64,000 nt of DNA from Microbacterium sp. (GTDB lineage: Bacteria > Actinomycetota > Actinomycetes > Actinomycetales > Microbacteriaceae): assembly GCA_017306415.1 (NCBI GenBank), contig JAFKIL010000005.1:124001-188000 (forward strand). The letters are read 5' to 3'. Shown in pieces: positions 25,609-32,757 of the stretch. Position 1 is the first letter of the stretch. Every line of letters starts with the position of its first letter. The position numbers and the translations under genes were made by a program. The notes below the pieces were generated by a model. That model was given only the letters and a program-made list of their open reading frames with translations, did not search any database and was not told where the DNA came from.

Positions 25609-26790
25609 TCAGATGGCGATGCGGTCGAGGCGGTCGAACAGGCTCGTGCGGAGGCTCGTGAGCAGGTGCTCGCGACTCCCCTCGAGCACCGGATGCCGCG
25701 GCACCCCGGTCGCGGCGATGTCGGGGTTCCATTGGCCGTCGCGGCGGATCTCCGCCGCGACGGCCGTCGCCAGGGCGTCGCCGCAGGCGGCGCCCGTCGG
25801 CCCGCCGATCACGACGCGCTCGGGGTCGAGGAGGGCGAGCACCGGCACGATGCCGAGCGCCACGCGCGGGGCCAGAGCCGCGACGACGCGCGCCCGCACC
25901 GCGGCATCCGTCTCGAGGGTCGCGATCGCGGCGCGGTAGCTGCTCCCGTCGCCGCCCGCGGCCTGGGTGAGCGCGGCCACGGGCAGGCCGCCGATGAGGT
26001 CCTGCAGCTCGACGGCGTCCGGGTCGAGGTCGACCGCCGTGCGGGGGACCGGGAGGTAGCCGATCTCGCCCGCCCCGCCGGAGATCCCGCGATGCACGGC
26101 GCCGCCGAGGTCGGTGGCGAGCCCCAGCCCTTCGCCGAGCCAGAGCAGCGCGAAACCGCCGAGGCCCTGGCCCGCGCCCGCGGAACGTTCGGCGATCGCG
26201 GCGAGGTTCACGTCGTTCTCGATCGTCACGGTGACCCCGAGGTCGTCCTCGACGTGGGCGCGCACGGACGTGAGAGGCCATCCGGCGAGCGTGTCGGCGA
26301 ACCGCAGCTCGTCGGTGCGGGGGTCGACGGCGCCCTGCACCCCGATGCACACCGCGTCGATGCGCGACTCGTCGACGTCGGCGGCCGCGCAGGCCTCTTG
26401 GATGCCGCGGCGGACGTCGCCCGCCGGCGTCCGGTCGCTCCCGGTCAGCGTCACCTCGGCGACGGGCTGCGGCGATCCCGTGACGTCGACGACGGTGGAG
26501 CGCATGGTCTGGCTGTCGATGTCGATCGCGACGCCGAGCGCCTGGTCGGTGCGGACGGCGTAGGTCGCCGCGTTGGGTCCGCGGCCGCCGGACACCTCGC
26601 CGACGGCGCGGATCAGCTCGACCGATTCCAGCCGCTGGACCATCTGCGACGCCGTGGGCTTGGACAGTCCGGTGAGCTCACCGAGCCGATTGCGGGTGAG
26701 CGCGCCGTGGTCGAGCAGCAGCTGCAGCGCGGCGCGGTCGTTGCGCGCTCGCAGCCACGCGGGTGTTCCGGGGACGGTCCTGTCGGTCAT
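25609..26790 (-). CDS. ROK-family transcriptional repressor
   Basis: A 393-residue regulator with an N-terminal winged helix (ALTRNRLGELTGLSKPTASQ) joined to a ROK sugar-kinase-like domain (GVAIDIDSQ, GVQGAVDPR, IENDVNLAAIAE, GISGGAGEIGYLPV). The Cys-rich zinc motif of ROK kinases is absent. I prefer the ATG at 26790 to the one at 26796 because GGAGGG is then 6 nt away. It heads the sugar operon and should repress it through the palindrome at 26830-26846; the inducer is probably the imported or phosphorylated sugar. Confidence 0.88.
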   Translation of the reverse strand: MTDRTVPGTPAWLRARNDRAALQLLLDHGALTRNRLGELTGLSKPTASQMVQRLESVELIRAVGEVSGGRGPNAATYAVRTDQALGVAIDIDSQTMRSTVVDVTGSPQPVAEVTLTGSDRTPAGDVRRGIQEACAAADVDESRIDAVCIGVQGAVDPRTDELRFADTLAGWPLTSVRAHVEDDLGVTVTIENDVNLAAIAERSAGAGQGLGGFALLWLGEGLGLATDLGGAVHRGISGGAGEIGYLPVPRTAVDLDPDAVELQDLIGGLPVAALTQAAGGDGSSYRAAIATLETDAAVRARVVAALAPRVALGIVPVLALLDPERVVIGGPTGAACGDALATAVAAEIRRDGQWNPDIAATGVPRHPVLEGSREHLLTSLRTSLFDRLDRIAI

Positions 26791-26829
26791 CCTCATCCCT
26801 CCGTCGGAACGTCGATGACCGGGAATGTA

Positions 26830-26846
26830 TCAGTAAAGTTTCCTAA
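26830..26846. promoter_or_regulatory. ROK repressor operator
   Basis: On the minus strand it reads TTAGGAAACTTTACTGA, matching in 6 of 8 pairs about a central C. The TTAGGAAA..TTT core resembles operators of actinobacterial ROK/XylR-type repressors. It lies 40 nt ahead of the ROK gene and is an AT-rich island, so autoregulation of the whole operon is likely. Confidence 0.6.
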
Positions 26847-26882
26847 CAGCAATGGTGGGTTCGAGCGCCGGCCCGCCCGCCC

Positions 26883-26958
26883 GCCGGGGCGGCGCCCTCG
26901 CGGCCCGCCCCGCCCCGCCCGCCGGGGCGGCGCCCTCGCGGCCCGCCCCGCCCCGCGC
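26883..26958. repeat. 38-bp tandem duplication, GC-only sequence
   Basis: Two near-identical 38-bp units follow each other (26883-26920 and 26921-26958), each starting GCCGGGGCGGCGCCCTCGCG. They lie between the ROK operator and the hairpin element, with no gene on either strand that I can support. Confidence 0.6.
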
Positions 26959-27036
26959 GAAAAGTCGGACGTGCCTCCCGACACGCCGTGGCTCGGATGC
27001 CGCGACCCGGCGTGTCGCCACCTCCGTCCGTGTTCC
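26955..27036. repeat. CGACACGCCG-family hairpin element, copy 2
   Basis: It starts GCGCGAAAAGTCGGACG, differing from copy 1 by one base there. Inner arms CGACACGCCG (26979-26988) and CGGCGTGTCG (27008-27017) pair perfectly and the loop again has CGGATGCCGC. It lies between divergent genes, unlike copy 1 between convergent genes, so termination cannot be the common role. Confidence 0.7.
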
Positions 27037-27039
27037 GTG

Positions 27040-27165
27040 ACGCCGCCCCGCCCCGGCCCGCCCCGGCGCCCCGCCCGCCCCGCCCCGGCCCCGCCGCCCC
27101 CGCCCCGCCCCGGCCCCGCCGCCCCCGCCCCGCCGCCCCCGCCGTCCGTGCCCCGGATGCCGCCC
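27040..27165. repeat. C-rich simple-sequence tract
   Basis: About 125 nt made almost only of C and G, with short repeated units such as CCCCGCCCCGG and CCCCGCCGCC. The minus strand carries many runs of four G and could form quadruplexes. It ends about 35 nt before the promoter of the ROK kinase gene. No gene is supported in 26847-27198. Confidence 0.6.
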
Positions 27166-27198
27166 GCCCCCGGCCCCCACTCCCCACGACGCGGTCGA

Positions 27199-27204
27199 TA
27201 GGCT
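27199..27204 (+). promoter_or_regulatory. -10 element of the ROK kinase gene
   Basis: TAGGCT ends 6 nt before the GTG at 27211. It selects this GTG over the ATG 12 nt downstream and predicts a leaderless message. Confidence 0.5.
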
Positions 27205-27210
27205 CGCGGG

Positions 27211-28125
27211 GTGGGCGTGGCGATGGCAGTGGACGTGGGCGGGACCAAGGCGGAGGCGGCGCTGGTCCGCGACGACGGGTCGATCGTCGAGGGCACGCGC
27301 TCGCGCGTCCCGACGGGCGCATCGGCGGATGCCGCCACCCTGCGCGGTGCCATCGACGAGCTCGTGCGGACCTGCGCCGCCTCTCCCGAATGGACGGAGG
27401 TGACCGCCGCGGGCATCGGGTCCGCGGGCCCCGTCGACCTGCCGACCGGCGCGATCTCGCCGATCAACATGACGGACGTCCGCGACTTCGGGATCGTCGA
27501 CGCGATCCGCGCCTCGAGCGGCCTGGCCGACGTCGTCCTCCGTCTGGACGGCACCTGCATCGCGCTCGCCGAGCTGTGGCTCGGCGCGGCTCGCGGCATC
27601 CGGAACGCGATCGTCATCGTCGTGTCCACCGGTGTCGGCGGGGGGATCGTGTCCGACGGCCGCCTCGTCGCCGGTCGCAGCGGCAACGCCGGCCACGTGG
27701 GTCAGGTCGTGATCCAGCAGGTCGAGGCATCCCCTGCCGCGGCCACCGTGGAGGGCATCGCATCCGGACCGCACACCGTGGCGTGGGCGCAGGAGCGGGG
27801 GTGGCCCGGTGTGACGGGCGAGGACCTGGCGGCCGCCTACCGTGCCGGAGACCCCGTCGCCACGGCCGCCGTCGCCCGTTCGGCCGGCGCGGTCGGCGTC
27901 GGCCTGCTCGACGCGGCGACGCTCCTCGACCTGGAGCTCGCCGTCATCGGCGGCGGATTCTCCTTCGTCGCCGACGACTACCCGGCCCAGGTGGAGGCGG
28001 CCATCCGCGCGGCCGCCGTCAACGGCTACGCGGGCCGGATGCGGGTGGTGCGGGCCGAGCTCGGCGGTGACGCGCCCCTCGTCGGCGCCGCCGCCCTGGT
28101 CCACCGCCGCGACCTGCTCGGCTGA
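27211..28125 (+). CDS. ROK-family sugar kinase (glucokinase-like)
   Basis: A 304-residue ROK kinase that probably phosphorylates glucose or a related hexose with ATP. It has the phosphate-binding AVDVGGTKAEAALV, IGSAGPVDLPTG and STGVGGGIVSDGRL with GNAGHVGQV. After that His the canonical zinc motif (two Cys-X-Cys-type clusters) is replaced by a cysteine-free stretch, though VEGIASG keeps its place. So it is a zinc-motif-less ROK protein whose activity is less certain. It is monocistronic between two repeat regions. Confidence 0.78.
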   Translation: MGVAMAVDVGGTKAEAALVRDDGSIVEGTRSRVPTGASADAATLRGAIDELVRTCAASPEWTEVTAAGIGSAGPVDLPTGAISPINMTDVRDFGIVDAIRASSGLADVVLRLDGTCIALAELWLGAARGIRNAIVIVVSTGVGGGIVSDGRLVAGRSGNAGHVGQVVIQQVEASPAAATVEGIASGPHTVAWAQERGWPGVTGEDLAAAYRAGDPVATAAVARSAGAVGVGLLDAATLLDLELAVIGGGFSFVADDYPAQVEAAIRAAAVNGYAGRMRVVRAELGGDAPLVGAAALVHRRDLLG

Positions 28126-28160
28126 CGCCCGACGTCTCGTCCGTGGTCTCCGCGGGTGCG

Positions 28161-28248
28161 CGTGCAGAACTCCACGGTTTCGCCGCCGCAGGCCGCACGT
28201 CGAGGCCAGATCCGGCCGATCCGGCGCACATCCATGGAGTTCTGCACG
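28161..28248. repeat. GTGCAGAACTCC-family hairpin element, copy 1
   Basis: Arms CGTGCAGAACTCCACGG (28161-28177) and CCATGGAGTTCTGCACG (28232-28248) pair at 16 of 17 positions; the element is 88 bp. Copies of nearly identical length are at 32492-32578 and 57471-57558. It lies in a 275-nt gap between co-directed genes; the rest of the gap holds the promoter of the next gene. Confidence 0.8.
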
Positions 28249-28310
28249 CCGCCCACTCCCCGGCGGCAGGGGACCCGCCGCGCCGACGGCGGCTCTCCAG
28301 GAGGGCATGA

Positions 28311-28316
28311 GACAAT
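28311..28316 (+). promoter_or_regulatory. Possible -10 element of the DDAH-like/ornithine aminotransferase pair
   Basis: GACAAT is the best -10 match ahead of the ATG at 28401 and would leave a leader of about 78 nt, consistent with the good GAGGAGAG ribosome site of that gene. Confidence 0.3.
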
Positions 28317-28400
28317 CGACGAGGCGTGCCCGTGTCGTCGGCTTCTCCAGCCCCGCCGGGCCTGTGGACAGCGTCCGCCATCCCCTTCACGAGGAGAGAA

Positions 28401-29300
28401 ATGTCGACGCAGCACACGTCCGCTCCCGAGATCGTCTCGGGCACGGCATCCGATCGGATCCCGCAGCACCGCCGCTACCTGATGTGCCGGCCGGAGTATT
28501 TCACGGTGACCTACAGGATCAATCCGTGGATGGAGCCGGCCAACCCCACCGACACCGCCAAGGCCGTCGCGCAGTGGCAGACGCTGCACGACGCGTACAT
28601 CGCCCTCGGGCACGAGGTCGAGCTGATCGACCCGATCCCCGGCCTTCCCGACATGGTCTACACGGCCAACGGCGGGTTCGTGATCGACGGCGTCGCGCTC
28701 GGCGTCAAGTTCCGCGTCGACGAGCGCCGGGGCGAAGAGCGGCCGTTCATGGACTGGTTCGCCTCGCACGGGCTCGAGGTCGTCGAGCCCGTGCTCGTGC
28801 AGGAGGGCGAGGGCGACTTCCTGCTGGTCGGCGACACGATCCTCGCGGGCATGGGGTTCCGCTCCACGGGCGAGAGCCATCGCGAGCTCGCCGAGGTGTT
28901 CGGCAAGGAGGTCGTGTCGCTCACGCTCGTCAATCCGAGCTTCTACCACCTCGACACCGCGATCGCCGTGCTCGACCCGGTGCAGGGCCCGGGTGGTGTC
29001 GAGCGCGCCAACATCGCGTACCTCCCCTCGGCGTTCGACGACCGCAGCCGCGCCATCCTCGAGGAGCGCTACCCCGACGCGATCCTCGTGTCGGATGAGG
29101 ACGGCGCCGTGTTCGGCCTGAACGCCGCGAGCGACGGACGCAACGTCTTCATCTCGCCGCGCGCCACCGGATTCGCCGCCCAGCTGCGCGAGCGCGGCTA
29201 CACCCCGGTCCCGATCGACCTGTCCGAGCTGCTGCTCGGCGGTGGCGGGATCAAGTGCTGCACGCTCGAGCTGCGCGGCCGTGCCAACGGGGGTGCGTGA
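28401..29300 (+). CDS. Guanidine-modifying hydrolase, DDAH/arginine dihydrolase-like
   Basis: A 299-residue member of the amidinotransferase/arginine deiminase superfamily. The catalytic Cys is Cys286 in GGGIKCCTLEL and the catalytic His is His183 in SFYHLDTAIA; acidic residues occur in FLLVGDTILAG. Automatic names are usually dimethylargininase (citrulline plus dimethylamine). The N-terminal MCRPEYFTVTYRINPWM segment resembles cyanobacterial ArgZ/AgrE arginine dihydrolases, which give ornithine plus ammonia. The ornithine aminotransferase that follows with a 1-nt overlap fits the ornithine-yielding option. ATG at 28401 has GAGGAGAG ahead. The class is firm, the exact reaction open. Confidence 0.8.
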   Translation: MSTQHTSAPEIVSGTASDRIPQHRRYLMCRPEYFTVTYRINPWMEPANPTDTAKAVAQWQTLHDAYIALGHEVELIDPIPGLPDMVYTANGGFVIDGVALGVKFRVDERRGEERPFMDWFASHGLEVVEPVLVQEGEGDFLLVGDTILAGMGFRSTGESHRELAEVFGKEVVSLTLVNPSFYHLDTAIAVLDPVQGPGGVERANIAYLPSAFDDRSRAILEERYPDAILVSDEDGAVFGLNAASDGRNVFISPRATGFAAQLRERGYTPVPIDLSELLLGGGGIKCCTLELRGRANGGA

Positions 29301-30523
29301 TGAGCACGATGCCCGGTCTCGACGACGCGGCGGCGGAGCTCATCCACGCCGAGGACGAGCACCTCGCCCACAACTACCACCCGCTTCCCGTCGTCATCGC
29401 GCGCGGCGAGGGCGCGTGGGTCACCGACGTCGAGGGCAAGCGCTATCTCGACCTGCTGTCCGCGTACTCGGCCCTCAACTTCGGGCACCGGCATCCGGCG
29501 ATCGTCGCCGCCGCCACCGAGCAGCTCGGCCGCCTGACGCTCACCAGCCGGGCGTACCACAACGACCGGCTGGGCGCGTTCGCCGCCGCCCTCGCGGAGC
29601 TGTGCGGCAAAGACCTCGTCCTCCCGATGAACACGGGCGCCGAAGCGGTCGAGACGGGCATCAAGGTCGCGCGCGCGTGGGCCTACCGCGTGAAGGGCGT
29701 GCCGGCGGATGCCGCGACCGTCGTCGTCGCGAACGGCAACTTCCACGGCCGCACCACCACGATCGTCGGGTTCAGCGACGACCCGGACGCGCGCGACGGC
29801 TTCGGGCCGTTCACGCCCGGGTTCGTGCACGTGCCGTTCGGCGATGCGGCGGCGATCGAGGCCGCGATCGACGAGAACACGGCCGCCGTGCTCATCGAGC
29901 CGATCCAGGGCGAGGCCGGGGTCATCATCCCGCCGGACGGGTACCTCCGCGCCGTCCGCGAGATCTGCACGCGGCGCAACGTGCTCTTCATCGCCGACGA
30001 GATCCAGTCCGGCCTGGGTCGCGTGGGCGAGACGTTCGCGTGCGACCGCGAGGCCGTCGTGCCGGACCTCTACCTGCTCGGCAAGGCACTGGGGGGCGGC
30101 ATCCTGCCGGTGTCGGCCGTCGTCGCCGACCGCGAGATCCTGGGCGTCATCCGCCCGGGCGAGCACGGGTCGACCTTCGGCGGCAACCCGCTCGCCGCGG
30201 CCGTCGGCCTCCGGGTCGTCGAGATGCTGCAGACCGGCGAGTTCCAGCGCCGCGCCGCGGCGCTCGGCGAGCACCTCGCCGCGAAGCTCGACGCGCTCGT
30301 GGGCCACGGCGTCACTGCCGTGCGCATCGCGGGGCTGTGGGCGGGCATCGACATCGACCCCGCCGTCGGCACCGGCCGGGCGGTCGCGGAGCGGCTCCTC
30401 GCCCGCGGCGTCCTCGTCAAGGACACGCACGGGCAGACGATCCGCATCGCCCCTCCGCTGGTCGTGCGCGGGACCGAGCTCGACTGGGCCGTGGAGCAGC
30501 TCACGCTCGTCCTCGCGGACTGA
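29300..30523 (+). CDS. rocD: Ornithine--oxo-acid aminotransferase
   Basis: Transfers the delta-amino group of ornithine to 2-oxoglutarate, giving glutamate semialdehyde that PutA (14673-18431) can oxidise to glutamate. The 407-residue class III aminotransferase shows LDLLSAYSALNFGHRHP, MNTGAEAVETGIKVARAW, IEPIQGEAGVIIP, FIADEIQSGLGRVGE and the PLP-binding Lys262 in LLGKALGGG. The start overlaps the preceding stop by one base, so the two enzymes are made together. Mycobacteria have a similar DDAH-like/rocD pairing. Confidence 0.93.
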   Translation: MSTMPGLDDAAAELIHAEDEHLAHNYHPLPVVIARGEGAWVTDVEGKRYLDLLSAYSALNFGHRHPAIVAAATEQLGRLTLTSRAYHNDRLGAFAAALAELCGKDLVLPMNTGAEAVETGIKVARAWAYRVKGVPADAATVVVANGNFHGRTTTIVGFSDDPDARDGFGPFTPGFVHVPFGDAAAIEAAIDENTAAVLIEPIQGEAGVIIPPDGYLRAVREICTRRNVLFIADEIQSGLGRVGETFACDREAVVPDLYLLGKALGGGILPVSAVVADREILGVIRPGEHGSTFGGNPLAAAVGLRVVEMLQTGEFQRRAAALGEHLAAKLDALVGHGVTAVRIAGLWAGIDIDPAVGTGRAVAERLLARGVLVKDTHGQTIRIAPPLVVRGTELDWAVEQLTLVLAD

Positions 30524-30530
30524 CACGCGA

Positions 30531-30594
30531 CCGTTTACGGACGAGACACGCCGCCTAGGGACGCAACCACGCGGCGTGTCTCGTCCGTAAACGG
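30531..30594. repeat. Perfect 24-bp inverted repeat between convergent genes
   Basis: The arms at 30531-30554 and 30571-30594 are exact reverse complements over 24 bp, around a 16-nt loop; each begins or ends with CCGTTTACGG and contains GACACGCCGC. The position between two gene ends suits a bidirectional terminator, but there is no T-run and the arm shares GACACGCCG with the hairpin family at 19876 and 26955. Confidence 0.8.
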
Positions 30595-30607
30595 ATGGAG
30601 GTCGAGG

Positions 30608-32386
30608 TCAGTAGACCTGGATCAGGATCTCGGGCCACCCGGAGGCGCCGTCGGGAGCCGGCTGAGCCTGGGTCTGCGTCTGGGTCTCGCCGTCCTTGTT
30701 GGTCGCGCGGCACCGGATGAAGTGCTCGCCCTTCGTGGCCGTCCACGGCATCATCCACTGGACCCACGTGTCGTCCGAGATCGCGGCCGCGAGGGTCGCC
30801 TCCCGCCACGGACCCTCGTCGATGGAGACCTCCACCTTCGACACCCCGACGTGCTGCTGCCACGCCACGCCCGCGATCACGGTGTCGCCGGCCTTGAGAT
30901 CCTGCTTGCGCCGCGGGCGGTCGATGCGCGACTCGAGCTTGATCGGACCGCGCTCCGACCACCCCTCGGTCGTCCAGTACGCGACGGCCTTGTCGAAGCG
31001 TGTCACCTCGAGGTCGACGACCCACTTCGTCGCCGAGACGTAGCCGTAGAGGCCGGGCACGACCATCCGGACCGGGAAGCCGTGCTCCACGGGCAGGGGC
31101 TCGCCGTTCATCCCGACGGCGAGGATCGCGTTGCGGTCGTCGGTGAGCACCTCGAGCGGGGTTCCGGCGGTGAACCCGTCGACGGAGGTCGAGAGCACCA
31201 TGTCGGCGTCGGCGTGCGGCATCGCCCGCGCGAGCAGATGGCGGAGGGGGTAGCCGAGCCACTTCGCGGTGCCGATGAGGTCGCCGCCGACCACGTTGGA
31301 CACGCACGTCAGCGTCGTGTAGCTCTCCTCGAGGGGGAGTGCGAGCAGCTCGTCCCACGTGAGCGTGACCTCGTTGTCGACCATCCCGTGGATGCGCAGC
31401 TCCCAGTCCGCCGTCGACACCTGCGGCACGACGAGGGCCGTGTCGATCCGGTAGAAGCTCTCGTTCGGCGTGATCACGGTCGCGAGGCCCGGGATGCCGA
31501 GCTCGGCGTCGGCGGGCACGGGAGCGGCGGCGACCGCGGGTTTCGGCAGGCGGATGGCGGCGCGCACCGCGGATGCCGCGCGCGCGCCGGTCTGCAGCAC
31601 CGTCCCTCCGGCGGCGGCGAGGATGCCGACGACGGCCGCCGCTCCGGTCGCGATGAGGAAGCGGCGGCGACTCGGTCCCGGCGGGGAGGACAGGGTCGGG
31701 TCCGCGCCGGGGTCGGGCGGGGGAGGCGTCGAGGTCGGTGCGGGCGGGATCGCACCGGGCGGGATCGCGCCGGAGTCGGTCTCGGGCGGGGTCGGGCCGG
31801 ACCCGGTCTCGGGCGGGGCGGCGGCTGTGGCGGGAGCGCCCGTAGCGCCGGTGGCCGGGGTGGCGGTGACGCCGGACTCGGGCGCGGCCGATGCTGCGGT
31901 GTGCGGGGCGGCGGCATCCGCGGCCTCGTCCGTGCGCGACGTGCGCGTCAGCGGGACGAGCCGCACGAGCGGGCCGATGGCGATCGCCGCGACGATGCCG
32001 GCGACGGCGGAGGGCGCCCACGCGATGTTGCCGGCGTCGGCACGCGTGAGGGCGGCGGCGACCCCCGCGGCTCCGAGCACGAGGCAGAGGACGCGACCAG
32101 CCGGCGGGAGGCGGGACTGCAGCAGCCCCGCGAGTGCCGCGACGACGATGAGGGCGATCGCGATGCCCGTGAGCAGCGCGGCCTTGTCGTTCGTGCCGAA
32201 GAGCGAGATCGCGGTCTCTTTGGCCCAGGGCGGCGCGAAGCCGATGAGCACCGCGCCGATCGCGCCGAACGGGCTCGAGGCGGGCGCGGTGAGCGCGGCG
32301 ATGAGCTCGCCGAGTCCGGCGCCGAGGACGACGGACGCCACCCCCGCCGCAGCGGCGGCGGGCCGGGATCGCGCCGAGGCTGCCAC
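30608..32386 (-). CDS. Membrane-anchored molybdopterin-dependent oxidoreductase (sulfite oxidase-like)
   Basis: A 592-residue protein. About six hydrophobic segments fill residues 1-165, followed by a Pro/Ala/Thr linker (about 170-250), a further membrane/twin-arginine-like stretch with PSRRRFLIATGAAAVVG, then the sulfite oxidase-type molybdopterin domain. Cys361 in TTLTCVSNVVGG is the expected molybdenum ligand. GLYGYVSATKWVVDLEVT and the C-terminal dimerisation domain (SKVEVSIDEGPW) agree. The substrate is not known. The start is the GTG at 32386, 7 nt after TAGGCT on the minus strand. Confidence 0.85.
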   Translation of the reverse strand: MAASARSRPAAAAAGVASVVLGAGLGELIAALTAPASSPFGAIGAVLIGFAPPWAKETAISLFGTNDKAALLTGIAIALIVVAALAGLLQSRLPPAGRVLCLVLGAAGVAAALTRADAGNIAWAPSAVAGIVAAIAIGPLVRLVPLTRTSRTDEAADAAAPHTAASAAPESGVTATPATGATGAPATAAAPPETGSGPTPPETDSGAIPPGAIPPAPTSTPPPPDPGADPTLSSPPGPSRRRFLIATGAAAVVGILAAAGGTVLQTGARAASAVRAAIRLPKPAVAAAPVPADAELGIPGLATVITPNESFYRIDTALVVPQVSTADWELRIHGMVDNEVTLTWDELLALPLEESYTTLTCVSNVVGGDLIGTAKWLGYPLRHLLARAMPHADADMVLSTSVDGFTAGTPLEVLTDDRNAILAVGMNGEPLPVEHGFPVRMVVPGLYGYVSATKWVVDLEVTRFDKAVAYWTTEGWSERGPIKLESRIDRPRRKQDLKAGDTVIAGVAWQQHVGVSKVEVSIDEGPWREATLAAAISDDTWVQWMMPWTATKGEHFIRCRATNKDGETQTQTQAQPAPDGASGWPEILIQVY

Positions 32387-32393
32387 GAGGTGA

Positions 32394-32399
32394 AGCCTA
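32394..32399 (-). promoter_or_regulatory. -10 element of the molybdopterin oxidoreductase gene
   Basis: TAGGCT on the minus strand, 7 nt before the GTG at 32386; a leaderless start is predicted. Confidence 0.45.
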
Positions 32400-32491
32400 C
32401 GTCGCGACCGGTCCCGCGGACCCGGTCGACGGACATTGTCCCCGATTCGAAAGGATCTCGGCCGACGGGCTCGCCGCCGCGGCCGGCGACG

Positions 32492-32578
32492 CGTGCAGAA
32501 CTCCACGGATCGGGTGGGGATTCGGGGAGAACGGCTGTCGAGGCCTACGGCGCCCGCCGATCCGTGGAGTTCTGCCCG
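32492..32578. repeat. GTGCAGAACTCC-family hairpin element, copy 2
   Basis: 22-nt arms (32492-32513 and 32557-32578) pair with one mismatch; the left begins CGTGCAGAACTCCACGGATC. The total of 87 bp matches the other copies. It lies in the 371-nt gap between divergent genes, which otherwise holds only the two promoters. Confidence 0.85.
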
Positions 32579-32745
32579 GCGGGTCGCGGAGAACGCCTCC
32601 AAAATCGGCCGATCACGGTACCGGGCGGCGACCCGCACCCGTCCCGCGGCCGATCGTGAGTAGTTGCCGACGGCGGCCGCACCCCCGGCGCGACGCGCTC
32701 GCGACGGCAGGAATCTCCGAAACATCTCGGCAACACGGTGCGGAC

Positions 32746-32751
32746 TAGGGT
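32746..32751 (+). promoter_or_regulatory. -10 element of the ATP-grasp operon
   Basis: TAGGGT ends 6 nt before the ATG at 32758; no ribosome site is visible. Confidence 0.5.
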
Positions 32752-32757
32752 GTTCGC

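Noticed and set aside
28161-28248. Remnant insertion sequence
   Set aside because: No transposase fragment or convincing target duplication is visible around any of the three copies, so I call it only a hairpin element.
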